From CACPJA01 sp964629335 (GTDB lineage: Bacteria > Pseudomonadota > Gammaproteobacteria > Steroidobacterales > UBA11654), in NCBI GenBank assembly GCA_964629335.1, contig CAZVRH010000009.1, positions 1-43,816 on the forward strand: a stretch of 43,816 bases of DNA, given 5' to 3'. Shown here piece after piece: positions 16,217 through 23,834 of this stretch (the first letter of the stretch is position 1; the number at the start of each line of letters is the position of its first letter). A model generated the notes under the pieces. That model saw only the letters and a list, made by a program, of their open reading frames with translations. It did no database searches and was not told the DNA's origin. The position numbers and the translations under genes are program-made.

Positions 16217-17452
16217 ATGAATAAAATTAAAAAAAACACTTTTGATTCTAACAAAATTAGAAAGGACTTCCCTATCCTGGATCAGGAAATCAACGGCTCA
16301 AAATTAATTTACTTTGATAATGCCGCATCAACCCAGAAACCTAAAAGTGTAATCAAATCTATCAAACAATATTATGAATCTGATCATTCTAATGTTCATC
16401 GAGGTGTTCATGCCTTAAGCATCAGAGCTACAGAAGGATATGAAAAATCAAGAGAAACTGTCTCGCAGTTTGTTAATGCCAAACACGATCATGAAATTAT
16501 TTTCACTAAAGGCTCCACTGAATCAATAAACCTAGTCGCAAACGCTATAACAGATCAAATCAATGAAAACGATGAAATTCTAATATCAGCTATGGAACAT
16601 CATTCAAATATTGTTCCCTGGCAGGAGCTCTGCAGAAGATCCAGAGCAAATCTTAAAATCATTCCAATTAGTGAATCTGGAGAAATTAAGATCGATGAAT
16701 TGGATAAATTAATCACACCAAAAACACGAATGATATCGATGGTGCATGTTTCAAATACCTTAGGAACCATTAACCCTATCAAAAAGATCATTGATTTAGC
16801 TAAATCGGTTGGAGCATTAACATTAATCGATGGCGCTCAAGCAGCAGGTCACATGAAAATTAACGTTCAGGAACTTGACTGCGACTTCTACGTCTTTTCT
16901 GGACATAAAATTTATGGGCCAACTGGAGTTGGAGTTTTATATGGAAAAGAAGAAATACTAAATCGTCTTTCTCCTTATCAATATGGCGGTGAAATGATCC
17001 TAAAAGTCACTTTCAATGAAACAACTTATAATTCATTGCCGCATAAATTCGAAGCGGGAACACCAAATATAGCAGGCGTTATAGGACTTATGAATGCTGT
17101 TAAATATCTCAATAACATAGACTTTGAAGAAGCTATTCACCATGAAATGGTTATCCATGATTACGCCATGAATCAATTAAAGCTTATGCCTAATATTAAA
17201 TTTATAGGCACAGCTAAAGAAAGATCTTCAATAATCTCTTTTACAATAGGTGATCTTCATCCTCATGATGTCGGGACAATCCTTAATCAAAAAGCTGTGG
17301 CTGTAAGAACGGGACATCATTGCACTATGCCGTTAATGGATTTTTATCAAATTCCTGGAACAATTAGATGTTCTTTTAGTTTTTACAACCAAAAAAAAGA
17401 AGTGGATATGATGATTTCGGCAATAGAACTTGCGTGTGAAATGCTCGGTTAA
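16217..17452 (+). CDS. sufS: Cysteine desulfurase SufS
   Basis: A 411-residue PLP-dependent group II cysteine desulfurase that takes sulfur from L-cysteine for cluster assembly. Segments are YFDNAASTQKPK, NVHRGVHALS, SAMEHHSNIVPWQ, VDGAQAAGH-like IDGAQAAGHMK, and FSGHKIYGPTGVGVLYG with the PLP lysine. The catalytic cysteine lies in VRTGHHCTMPLM; most SufS proteins read HCAQPLM there, so the two residues after the cysteine are unusual but not disabling. The gene sits between sufD and sufU, the latter being the likely sulfur acceptor. Confidence 0.95.
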   Translation: MNKIKKNTFDSNKIRKDFPILDQEINGSKLIYFDNAASTQKPKSVIKSIKQYYESDHSNVHRGVHALSIRATEGYEKSRETVSQFVNAKHDHEIIFTKGSTESINLVANAITDQINENDEILISAMEHHSNIVPWQELCRRSRANLKIIPISESGEIKIDELDKLITPKTRMISMVHVSNTLGTINPIKKIIDLAKSVGALTLIDGAQAAGHMKINVQELDCDFYVFSGHKIYGPTGVGVLYGKEEILNRLSPYQYGGEMILKVTFNETTYNSLPHKFEAGTPNIAGVIGLMNAVKYLNNIDFEEAIHHEMVIHDYAMNQLKLMPNIKFIGTAKERSSIISFTIGDLHPHDVGTILNQKAVAVRTGHHCTMPLMDFYQIPGTIRCSFSFYNQKKEVDMMISAIELACEMLG

Positions 17453-17454
17453 CT

Positions 17455-17865
17455 ATGGACAATTTATATCAAAGCACAATAATGGACCATGGTCATAATC
17501 CTTTGAATTTTGGTAAACCAAATAATATGAGTTGTTCAGTTGAAAAGTTTAACCCCTTATGTGGTGATAAAATTATTCTTTATTTATCAGATGATGAATC
17601 AGCGACCTTTATGTTTGAAAGTGTCAGTTGCGTCATATGTAAAGCTTCAGCATCAATTATGACGATGGTAATAAATGAAACTAATTTTGAAGAAAGACAA
17701 AATTTAATCCAAGAAATCATGGTGGGCATTAAATCAGGCAATATTAAAAAAAATAATTTACCTGATGACCTATTATGTCTTAACCAAATTACAAATTATC
17801 CCTCAAGAATTAATTGTGCTCTTCTACCCTGGGAATCTGCACAAGAACTAATGACAACAATCTGA
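17455..17865 (+). CDS. sufU: SufU-type sulfur-transfer/scaffold protein
   Basis: A 136-residue IscU/SufU-fold protein. The three conserved cysteines are present: NPLCGDK (about C36), SCVICKASASIM (about C60-63) and INCALLPW (about C122), with the aspartate after the first cysteine. The spacing between the first two sites is that of SufU, which accepts persulfide from SufS using a zinc site. No sufE or sufA gene is present in this operon, consistent with SufU taking SufE's place. It starts 2 bp after sufS and ends 1 bp before sufT. Confidence 0.88.
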   Translation: MDNLYQSTIMDHGHNPLNFGKPNNMSCSVEKFNPLCGDKIILYLSDDESATFMFESVSCVICKASASIMTMVINETNFEERQNLIQEIMVGIKSGNIKKNNLPDDLLCLNQITNYPSRINCALLPWESAQELMTTI

Positions 17866-17866
17866 C

Positions 17867-18424
17867 ATGACTAATTATCTGGACAATAATGAATTAATTA
17901 TACTTTCTCGAGATTGTGAAGTTATCTCTGTTCCTTATGGTGAAAAAGAAATCCTTAAAAAAGGAACAGAAGTTCAATTAATGCAAGCTATGGGAGGTTC
18001 TTATACAGTCTACACCTCGCATGGTATGTTTAGAATTAGTGGGAGCAATGGTGATGCCATTGGTAAAGAAGTAGAACCAGCACCAGTGATAGATGAAGAT
18101 ATCACTGACCATGACTTTGAAGAAAAAGTTTGGGAACAAATGCGAACTGTTTATGATCCTGAAATTCCTATCAACATTGTTGACCTAGGTTTAATTTATA
18201 GTTGCGAAATCCAGAAAGTTGAGAAAGATAATTTTAATATTAAAGTCGATATGACCTTAACTGCACCTGGCTGTGGAATGGCTGATGTTTTAGTTGAAGA
18301 TATAAAAGAAAGAATCTCTCTTCTACCAAGAATACATACTGTTAATGTGGAATTAGTGCTAGACCCGCCTTGGAGTATGGAAATGATGTCCGAGGCTGCG
18401 AGATTAGAAGCGGGTCTAATTTAA
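17867..18424 (+). CDS. sufT: SufT, MIP18/DUF59-family Fe-S maturation factor
   Basis: A 185-residue protein: an N-terminal beta-rich extension of about 75 residues, then a DUF59/MIP18 domain containing VYDPEIPINIVDLGLIY and MTLTAPGCGMADVLVEDI with the conserved cysteine, and ending DPPWSMEMMSEAARLEAGLI. The N-terminal extension is typical of the SUF-associated SufT form. It probably helps deliver clusters to target proteins. It is the last gene of the SUF operon; sppA converges 3 bp away. Confidence 0.88.
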   Translation: MTNYLDNNELIILSRDCEVISVPYGEKEILKKGTEVQLMQAMGGSYTVYTSHGMFRISGSNGDAIGKEVEPAPVIDEDITDHDFEEKVWEQMRTVYDPEIPINIVDLGLIYSCEIQKVEKDNFNIKVDMTLTAPGCGMADVLVEDIKERISLLPRIHTVNVELVLDPPWSMEMMSEAARLEAGLI

Positions 18425-18427
18425 CCC

Positions 18428-20263
18428 CTATTTTAATTCACAAAAACACTGCATATAAATTCCTCTTGGATCATTATATGCATTCAGCTCATCTGCAGTA
18501 TCTTTAAATATATTGAATAACTTCAAATTACTATTGGATATTTCGATACCTAAAAAACTAATAACATTAAGGAAAGATTTAGTCATACTTAAACCAATAA
18601 ATGACTCGAAAGTACTTTCTCTATAAATTCGTTTTACCCCATAGCCCTCATCTAGTTCTGCTAATTCAGCAGCTTTATTAATGGCATCATCTAGAGTTCC
18701 GATTTGATCGATAAGACCTATTTCAGAGGCTTTTTGGCCAATCCAAACCTTGCCTTGAGCTACGTTGTCAACTGCCTGCAGGGTCATATCCCTATTTTCT
18801 GCAACTTTAGTGATAAATTTTTCGTAAACATTCTCAGTTCCTGACTGCATTATCTTTTTATCTTTTTCTGTAAGTGTCTGAGCAACAGATGTTGTTACAT
18901 CAACGGTTGAATAACCATCTTCATGAATGCCAATCTGGTCTAATGCTCTTTCAAAAGTAGGTATAAATCCGCCAACACCTATTGATCCTGTGATTGTAAA
19001 CTCTTCTGCATATATTTGATCTGCTGGGGCTGAAATATAATAACCACCAGAAGCTGCAACACCTCCCATAGAAGCCACTACAGGTCTTCCTGATTCTTTA
19101 AACTTTTCCAATTCATCTGCGATTACTTCTGAAGCATAAGCACTCCCTCCTCCACTATCGACTCGAAGCACAAGGGATTTAACGGTTTCATCTTCATAAG
19201 CATCTCTTATCAACTTTATAAAATCATCACCGGCAATAGTCCCAGGACCAGCAGACCCATCAACAATTCCTCCACTGGCGATAATAAGAGCAACATTTTC
19301 CTCATCGGCAGTATAGGTTGACTCAACATCTGATGTATTGAGATAAGCGGTCATGTTGATTATGTTTATTTCATTGTCTTCTTCTCCAGGAGCTAATTCA
19401 TAGAGATAATCTCTAAATTCTCTTTGATTACTTAGCTTATCAAGTAATCCCATTTCTAAAGCTGCAGCTGCTAAATCTCCATTGGATTCCTCAGCCACTT
19501 CGTCGAGAGCCTGGATGTATCTGTTTAAAGTATTAACATCGATGCCTCTAGCAGAGGCGACTTCATCAACATATGATGACCATAAAACTGTGATCCATTC
19601 GATAATATTATTCTTCGCTTCGTCAGACATACTATCCCTAAAATAGGGTTCAACAAATGCTTTAAAAGTTCCAACTTTAAAGACGTTGGAGTCAATATAA
19701 AATTTATCAAAGAAGGATTTATAGTAAGTCCTATAAGATCGATATCCATCGATAAAAATGGCTGCATAATCATGCATATGCACTTCATCGGCATGCGCTG
19801 CTAAAAAGTACTGTGATGTTGAATAACTGTAACTGTTATAGGCAATAACTTTCTTTCCTGATTCTTTAAAATCTTTTATAGATTCAGCAACTATCTGAAG
19901 CTTGGCTGGACTGCCTCCAAGAAAATTATCAAGATCTAAAAGAAGATAATCAACCCATTCATCATCTTTTGCAGTTTTAATAGCTTTTATCACATCAGAG
20001 ACTAAAGTTTCAGTCGATGATTCTCCAGAAAATTCTGCAAAAGCTCTCTCAAATTCAGATGAAGATAACTCTTCTACGAGAACACCATTAATATTTAGAT
20101 TTAAAATTGCACCATCAGATATTTCAGTTTGTCGATCTGATGAGCCAAAGGATGATAATACAGTAACAACTATAAACAGAAGAATAATAAAAACGACTAA
20201 TCGTCTTGCAAAAACACCTGTCGCATCTAAAAATACTCCCAATTTCTTCATAAAAGATTTCAT
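18428..20263 (-). CDS. sppA: Signal peptide peptidase SppA, 67-kDa type
   Basis: A 611-residue inner-membrane serine protease with a periplasmic bowl that degrades cleaved signal peptides. An N-terminal anchor (about residues 20-38, RRLVVFIILLFIVVTVLSS) precedes two crotonase-like domains. The catalytic lysine is K201 in GTFKAFVEPYFRDSMS and the nucleophile S405 in GGVAASGGYYISAPAD; both match E. coli SppA (K209, S409). Length is that of the long gammaproteobacterial form. It lies 12 bp downstream of the sorbosone-dehydrogenase-like gene and converges with sufT. Confidence 0.94.
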   Translation of the reverse strand: MKSFMKKLGVFLDATGVFARRLVVFIILLFIVVTVLSSFGSSDRQTEISDGAILNLNINGVLVEELSSSEFERAFAEFSGESSTETLVSDVIKAIKTAKDDEWVDYLLLDLDNFLGGSPAKLQIVAESIKDFKESGKKVIAYNSYSYSTSQYFLAAHADEVHMHDYAAIFIDGYRSYRTYYKSFFDKFYIDSNVFKVGTFKAFVEPYFRDSMSDEAKNNIIEWITVLWSSYVDEVASARGIDVNTLNRYIQALDEVAEESNGDLAAAALEMGLLDKLSNQREFRDYLYELAPGEEDNEINIINMTAYLNTSDVESTYTADEENVALIIASGGIVDGSAGPGTIAGDDFIKLIRDAYEDETVKSLVLRVDSGGGSAYASEVIADELEKFKESGRPVVASMGGVAASGGYYISAPADQIYAEEFTITGSIGVGGFIPTFERALDQIGIHEDGYSTVDVTTSVAQTLTEKDKKIMQSGTENVYEKFITKVAENRDMTLQAVDNVAQGKVWIGQKASEIGLIDQIGTLDDAINKAAELAELDEGYGVKRIYRESTFESFIGLSMTKSFLNVISFLGIEISNSNLKLFNIFKDTADELNAYNDPRGIYMQCFCELK

Positions 20264-20275
20264 TTCTACTCCTTA

Positions 20276-21388
20276 TTATTGTTTCTGATAAGTAATTCTA
20301 TAAATTACTCCGTTTTTATCATCACTAACTAACATTGAACCGTCCTCTAAAACGATAATGTCCGTAGGTCTTCCTAATGTTTCCTCATCTTTCAGCCAAC
20401 CGTCTGCAAAGGTTTCGTAAGTAACTCCTTTGTCACCGTCGATTCTCACATTTGTTATTCGATAACCTATTTTCTCTGAACGATTCCATGAACCATGTTC
20501 TGCAATAAATATTTGACCCTTATATATTTCTGGAAACATATCACCACTATAGAATTTCAAACCTAATGGTGCTACATGAGGTCCAAGTTCCTGAGCTGGA
20601 GTTGTTATATCATTGCAGTCCCCTTGGGATCCAAATTGAGGGTCCTTTATCGATGTCGCATGACAGAAGGGGAAACCAAAATGTTCCCCTACTCTAGATA
20701 ATTTATTGAGCTCACCTGGCGGTATATTATCGCCTAACATATCTCTTCCATTGTCTGTAAACCAAAGTTCATTTGTCTCAGGGTGAAAGGTCATACCAAC
20801 TGTATTTCTAATACCGTAAGCAATGGTTTCTTTATCCGATCCATCCAGGTTCATTCTTGTAATAACTGCATAACCGGGTTCTTCACACACATTACATGGT
20901 GCTCCAATAGGAACGTAAAGTTTTTCATCTGGTCCAACAACAATATATCTCCAACCATGATGTCGATCTTTCGGATAATTACTAATTACAGAATATCCTA
21001 TCGGACTATCTGAAGAACTATTGCTAGCTACTTCGTTGATTATCTGTTCAATATTCATGAATTTTAGAACTCGATGTATTTCAGCCACATAAAGGTTACC
21101 TTTATGAAAAGCAATTCCATTAGGCATATACAAGTCTTCAGCAACAACAACTACTTTAGGATTCTTTTGATAGTTAGTGATGGCATAAATTTTCCCTTCC
21201 TGTCTGGTTGAAACAAAAATCATCTCTTCACCCACGGCTAAAGACCTTGCGTTAGGAACATCATCGGTAAAAACATCAATCCGAAAGCCATTTGGTAGAG
21301 TAATTTCAGGCATTTCAAATGCCTGTAGATTCACAGAAGACAAAATGAGTAAAACTGTAAAAAGTTTATTTATTGAAAGACTCTTCAC
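20276..21388 (-). CDS. Exported PQQ-type sugar/sorbosone dehydrogenase-like beta-propeller
   Basis: A 370-residue protein with a Sec signal peptide (MKSLSINKLFTVLLILSS, cut near LQA) followed by a six-bladed propeller of the GSDH/L-sorbosone dehydrogenase family. Motifs are LPNGFRIDVFTDDVPNARSLA, MPNGIAFHKGNLYVAE, HHGWRYIVVGPDEKLYVPIG, ELWFTDNGRDMLGDNIPP, and FIAEHGSWNRS. These are the segments that hold PQQ and calcium in related enzymes. Substrate is unknown and PQQ use is inferred from family. CNVCEEPG and FCHATS supply cysteines that may form disulfides. It begins only 10 bp after rplS, so it may be read from the ribosomal operon. Confidence 0.82.
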   Translation of the reverse strand: MKSLSINKLFTVLLILSSVNLQAFEMPEITLPNGFRIDVFTDDVPNARSLAVGEEMIFVSTRQEGKIYAITNYQKNPKVVVVAEDLYMPNGIAFHKGNLYVAEIHRVLKFMNIEQIINEVASNSSSDSPIGYSVISNYPKDRHHGWRYIVVGPDEKLYVPIGAPCNVCEEPGYAVITRMNLDGSDKETIAYGIRNTVGMTFHPETNELWFTDNGRDMLGDNIPPGELNKLSRVGEHFGFPFCHATSIKDPQFGSQGDCNDITTPAQELGPHVAPLGLKFYSGDMFPEIYKGQIFIAEHGSWNRSEKIGYRITNVRIDGDKGVTYETFADGWLKDEETLGRPTDIIVLEDGSMLVSDDKNGVIYRITYQKQ

Positions 21389-21398
21389 GTCAGGAGGT

Positions 21399-21752
21399 TT
21401 AAACTTTTTCCTTAATTCTTGCGGATTTACCGCTTCGTTCTCTTAGATAGTAAAGCTTTGCTCGCCTTACATCTCCTTTTCTCTTTACCTTGATTTCTGT
21501 TATGAGTTTACTGTGAGTTTGAAAAACCCGTTCAACACCTTCACCATTAGATATCTTTCTGACTGTAAATGAAGAATTAAGTCCCCTATTTTTTTTAGCT
21601 ATAACAATTCCTTCGAATATTTGTAGACGCTCTCGTGAGCCTTCCTTAATTCGAACTTGAACAGCAACAGTATCCCCTGGACTAAAGTTTGGGATGTCGT
21701 CTCTAAGTTGCTCTTTTTCAATTTCCTCAATTATATTCATAGAATCGTTCAT
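21399..21752 (-). CDS. rplS: Ribosomal protein L19
   Basis: A 117-residue large-subunit protein at the 30S-50S interface. Family segments are FSPGDTVAVQVRIKEGSRER, QIFEGIVIAKKNRGLNSSFTVRKIS, GEGVERVFQTHSKLI and RRAKLYYLRERSGKSARIKEK. Length is normal (115 in E. coli). It is the fourth gene of the conserved rpsP-rimM-trmD-rplS order, 51 bp after trmD. Confidence 0.97.
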   Translation of the reverse strand: MNDSMNIIEEIEKEQLRDDIPNFSPGDTVAVQVRIKEGSRERLQIFEGIVIAKKNRGLNSSFTVRKISNGEGVERVFQTHSKLITEIKVKRKGDVRRAKLYYLRERSGKSARIKEKV

Positions 21753-21803
21753 ACCTTAAAATGAAGGGTGAATTGTATATTAATAATCTCTAGATGTTAA
21801 TTT

Positions 21804-22547
21804 TTATTGTTCTAATTCTTCTTTTAATGTTTTGAGTATCTCCAAGTCCTCTTTTGTCAGTTTTTTATCATCCAAAAGATCTGGTCTCTTCTTAAGCGTT
21901 TTCATCAAAGATCTTTTCATTCTCCATTGATCTATGGCCTGATGGTCACCGCTCATTAAAACTTCTGGTACCGTCCTACCTCTGACATTTTCTGGCCGAG
22001 TATAATGAGGGTGATCCAGAAGACTTGCTGAAAATGAATCATTTTCAGCTGATTCAGCATCTCCTAATACACCTGGTATTAATCTAGAAACTGAATCTAT
22101 AATCGCAGCTGTAGGAATTTCTCCTCCACTCAAAACATAATCCCCAATTGAGATTTCAATTGCATTTTCAGTTAATTCAATACTTCTTTCATCAAAGCCT
22201 TCATAACGAGTAGAAACAATTATAATGTCCTTGTATTTAGCGAAACTCTGAGCATGGCTTTGTGAAAACTGTTCACCTTGAGGTGTAAGAAAAACTGTGA
22301 GAGGGTTTTCTTTTATTTCTTCTTTTGCTTTTTCAATTGAATAAAGTATTGGTTCAGCTTTCATAACCATACCAGGTCCGCCACCATATGGTTTATCATC
22401 TATTGAGCCATAATCATTATCTGAAAACTGTCTAGGATTAATTAGATTTAATTCAATAATACTTTCCTCTATAGCCTTCCCAATAACTCCGAATTTCAGA
22501 GAATTCTCTAATTGATCTGGAAAAATTGTAACAATATGGAATTTCAT
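21804..22547 (-). CDS. trmD: tRNA (guanine37-N1)-methyltransferase TrmD
   Basis: A 247-residue SPOUT knot methyltransferase making m1G37 next to the anticodon, which prevents +1 frameshifting. Motifs are FHIVTIFPDQ, DDKPYGGGPGMVMKAEP, STRYEGFDERSIE, and the knot region DYVLSGGEIPTAAIIDS, followed by HPHYTRPENVRG and LMSGDHQAIDQWR. Length is as in E. coli (255). It lies 4 bp after rimM. Confidence 0.97.
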   Translation of the reverse strand: MKFHIVTIFPDQLENSLKFGVIGKAIEESIIELNLINPRQFSDNDYGSIDDKPYGGGPGMVMKAEPILYSIEKAKEEIKENPLTVFLTPQGEQFSQSHAQSFAKYKDIIIVSTRYEGFDERSIELTENAIEISIGDYVLSGGEIPTAAIIDSVSRLIPGVLGDAESAENDSFSASLLDHPHYTRPENVRGRTVPEVLMSGDHQAIDQWRMKRSLMKTLKKRPDLLDDKKLTKEDLEILKTLKEELEQ

Positions 22548-22551
22548 AAAA

Positions 22552-23064
22552 TTATTCTATTTCTGGCCAATCAATGGATATAAGCCTCTTAACTAAATCT
22601 ACTTTCTTTACTACCTCTTCCATAATAAACGGCACCAAGAACCTTTCATTATTCTCGTCCAAAATAACCAATACATCATTTGAACCGGTTTCAAACAAAG
22701 AGTCTACCTTTCCTAATTCCTTGCCTTTTTCATCCATTACCGTTAGATCTAATAAATCATCCCAATAGAAAGTGTTTTTCTCAAGTACAGGTAGATAAGA
22801 TCGTGAAACAGCTATTTCTTTATTGTTTAGAGTTTCAGCACTGTTTCTATCGTCAATACCTTTTAACTTTACAATAACCTTTTTACCTTGAATCCTGGTT
22901 TCTTCTAGAGAAAATGTTGTTTGTCGCTCCTCATAATCAATCATCCATTTTTTGTAAGAAAGAATATTTTCTATGGGATCCGTATAAGAGATTACTTTTA
23001 CCCAACCTTTTATTCCATGAGGACTTGATATTTTTCCTATTAGGATATCTTTATCATTATTCAT
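22552..23064 (-). CDS. rimM: 16S rRNA processing/30S maturation factor RimM
   Basis: A 170-residue protein with an N-terminal RimM domain (ILIGKISSPHGIKGWVKV) and a C-terminal PRC-barrel domain (YWDDLLDLTVMDEKGKELGKV, FLVPFIMEEVVKKVDL). It binds S19 and aids assembly of the 30S head. It sits second in the rpsP operon, 48 bp downstream of the corrected rpsP stop. Confidence 0.94.
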   Translation of the reverse strand: MNNDKDILIGKISSPHGIKGWVKVISYTDPIENILSYKKWMIDYEERQTTFSLEETRIQGKKVIVKLKGIDDRNSAETLNNKEIAVSRSYLPVLEKNTFYWDDLLDLTVMDEKGKELGKVDSLFETGSNDVLVILDENNERFLVPFIMEEVVKKVDLVKRLISIDWPEIE

Positions 23065-23089
23065 GACAAAATTTTGTTAGAGAATTCTG

Positions 23090-23116
23090 AAAAAAAACTA
23101 CTGAAAAGTTTTTCAG
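23090..23116 (-). terminator. Weak hairpin and T-run after rpsP
   Basis: On the minus strand CTGAAAA (23116-23110), AC, TTTTCAG (23107-23101) forms a short A/T-rich dyad overlapping the rpsP stop region, followed by TAG and eight T residues (23097-23090). It resembles a weak intrinsic terminator that could lower expression of rimM and trmD relative to S16, as seen in other bacteria. The stem has only two G-C pairs, so it may be nothing. Confidence 0.3.
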
Positions 23117-23686
23117 ACTGAATCATCCTTTTCTTTTTTTTCTTCCTTTTCAGCTGGAGTTTCCTCTTCAGCTGCTGGTTCAGCTTCGGTTTCAGCTTCA
23201 GGCNNNNNNNNNNNNNNNNNNNNNNNNNNNNNNNNNNNNNNNNNNNNNNNNNNNNNNNNNNNNNNNNNNNNNNNNNNNNNNNNNNNNNNNNNNNNNNNNN
23301 NNNGTTTCCTCTTCAGCTGCTGGTTCAGCTTCGGTTTCAGCTTCAGGCTCTTCAGCTGCTTCTCTTTGACTTAATTTAATTTCTTCTCTTTTAGATTTTT
23401 TCTTATCCAGCTTTGCTTTTTTTTGTGAATCTCTCTCTTCTCTAGAAAGCTTATTTAACTGAATTAAATTCTTAACTCTGTTACTCAGTTGAGCACCAAC
23501 TGATTCCCAATAGTCCAATCGTTCTTGGTCTATCTTTATATCTTCCTCATTATCACTTGCACTTGGATTATAAAATCCTAGTCTTTCAATGTATTTTCCA
23601 TCTCTAGCACTTTTGCTGTTGGTTGCTACAATATGATAGAAAGGTCTTTTCTTTGACCCTCCTCTGGATAATCTAACTTTAACCAT
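23113..23686 (-). CDS. rpsP: Ribosomal protein S16 with long acidic repetitive tail, broken by an assembly gap
   Basis: The S16 core is clear (MVKVRLSRGGSKKRPFYHIV, ERLGFYNPSA) and normally ends near residue 80-90. Here it continues through a Lys-rich linker into an acidic tail (REAAEEPEAETEAEP) that runs into 100 Ns at 23204-23303. The 45 bp on the two sides of the gap are identical (23159-23203 and 23304-23348). Reading past the left copy gives TPAEKEEKKEKDDSV and a TGA at 23113-23115. Fusing the two copies into one gives an intact 142-residue protein; adding further 45-bp units also stays in frame, whereas a literal 100-bp gap does not. The true length is therefore undetermined. It is first in the rpsP-rimM-trmD-rplS operon. 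Confidence 0.88.
23159..23203 (-). repeat. 45-bp direct repeat, left copy, flush with gap
   Basis: Identical over 45 bp to 23304-23348 and ends exactly at the N gap. It encodes the 15-residue acidic unit PEAETEAEPAAEEET in S16. Either a tandem repeat that broke assembly or an unmerged contig-end overlap. Confidence 0.9.
23204..23303. other. Scaffold gap of 100 N
   Basis: Exactly 100 undetermined bases. The round number and the identical flanks indicate a placeholder length, not a measured one. Confidence 0.98.
23304..23348 (-). repeat. 45-bp direct repeat, right copy, flush with gap
   Basis: The second copy of the 45-bp sequence, beginning at the first base after the gap. Together with 23159-23203 it brackets the gap symmetrically. 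Confidence 0.9.
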
Positions 23687-23733
23687 TTTCTTCTCTCACA
23701 ATAAAATCTTAATAATGTTAAGTATGGCGCGGA

Positions 23734-23762
23734 ATTGTACGGTAATTTTTATGATTGTTCCA
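23734..23762 (-). promoter_or_regulatory. Candidate rpsP operon promoter with GC-rich discriminator
   Basis: Minus strand: TACAAT (-10, 23739-23734), 17 bp downstream of a poor -35 (TGGAAC, 23762-23757), followed at once by TTCCGCGCC. A GC-rich discriminator in otherwise AT-rich DNA is typical of promoters repressed by ppGpp, which suits a ribosomal operon. Confidence 0.4.
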
Positions 23763-23772
23763 CAATGTTTTC

Positions 23773-23801
23773 TTGACAGAGTTTATTTGTCTAATCAAAA
23801 T
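23773..23801 (+). promoter_or_regulatory. Candidate promoter for the CorB-type gene
   Basis: A consensus TTGACA at 23773-23778 is followed 17 bp later by CAAAAT (23796-23801), a weak -10. It lies 33 bp before the TTG start at 23835. Confidence 0.35.
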
Positions 23802-23834
23802 ATAAGTAATTAAACAATAAAGGAGTCGCTGTAA

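Noticed and set aside
23198..23303. S16 reading frame continuing through the N block to 23198
   Set aside because: The frame depends on the arbitrary 100-N length; the real stop is the TGA at 23113-23115 once the 45-bp flanks are aligned.
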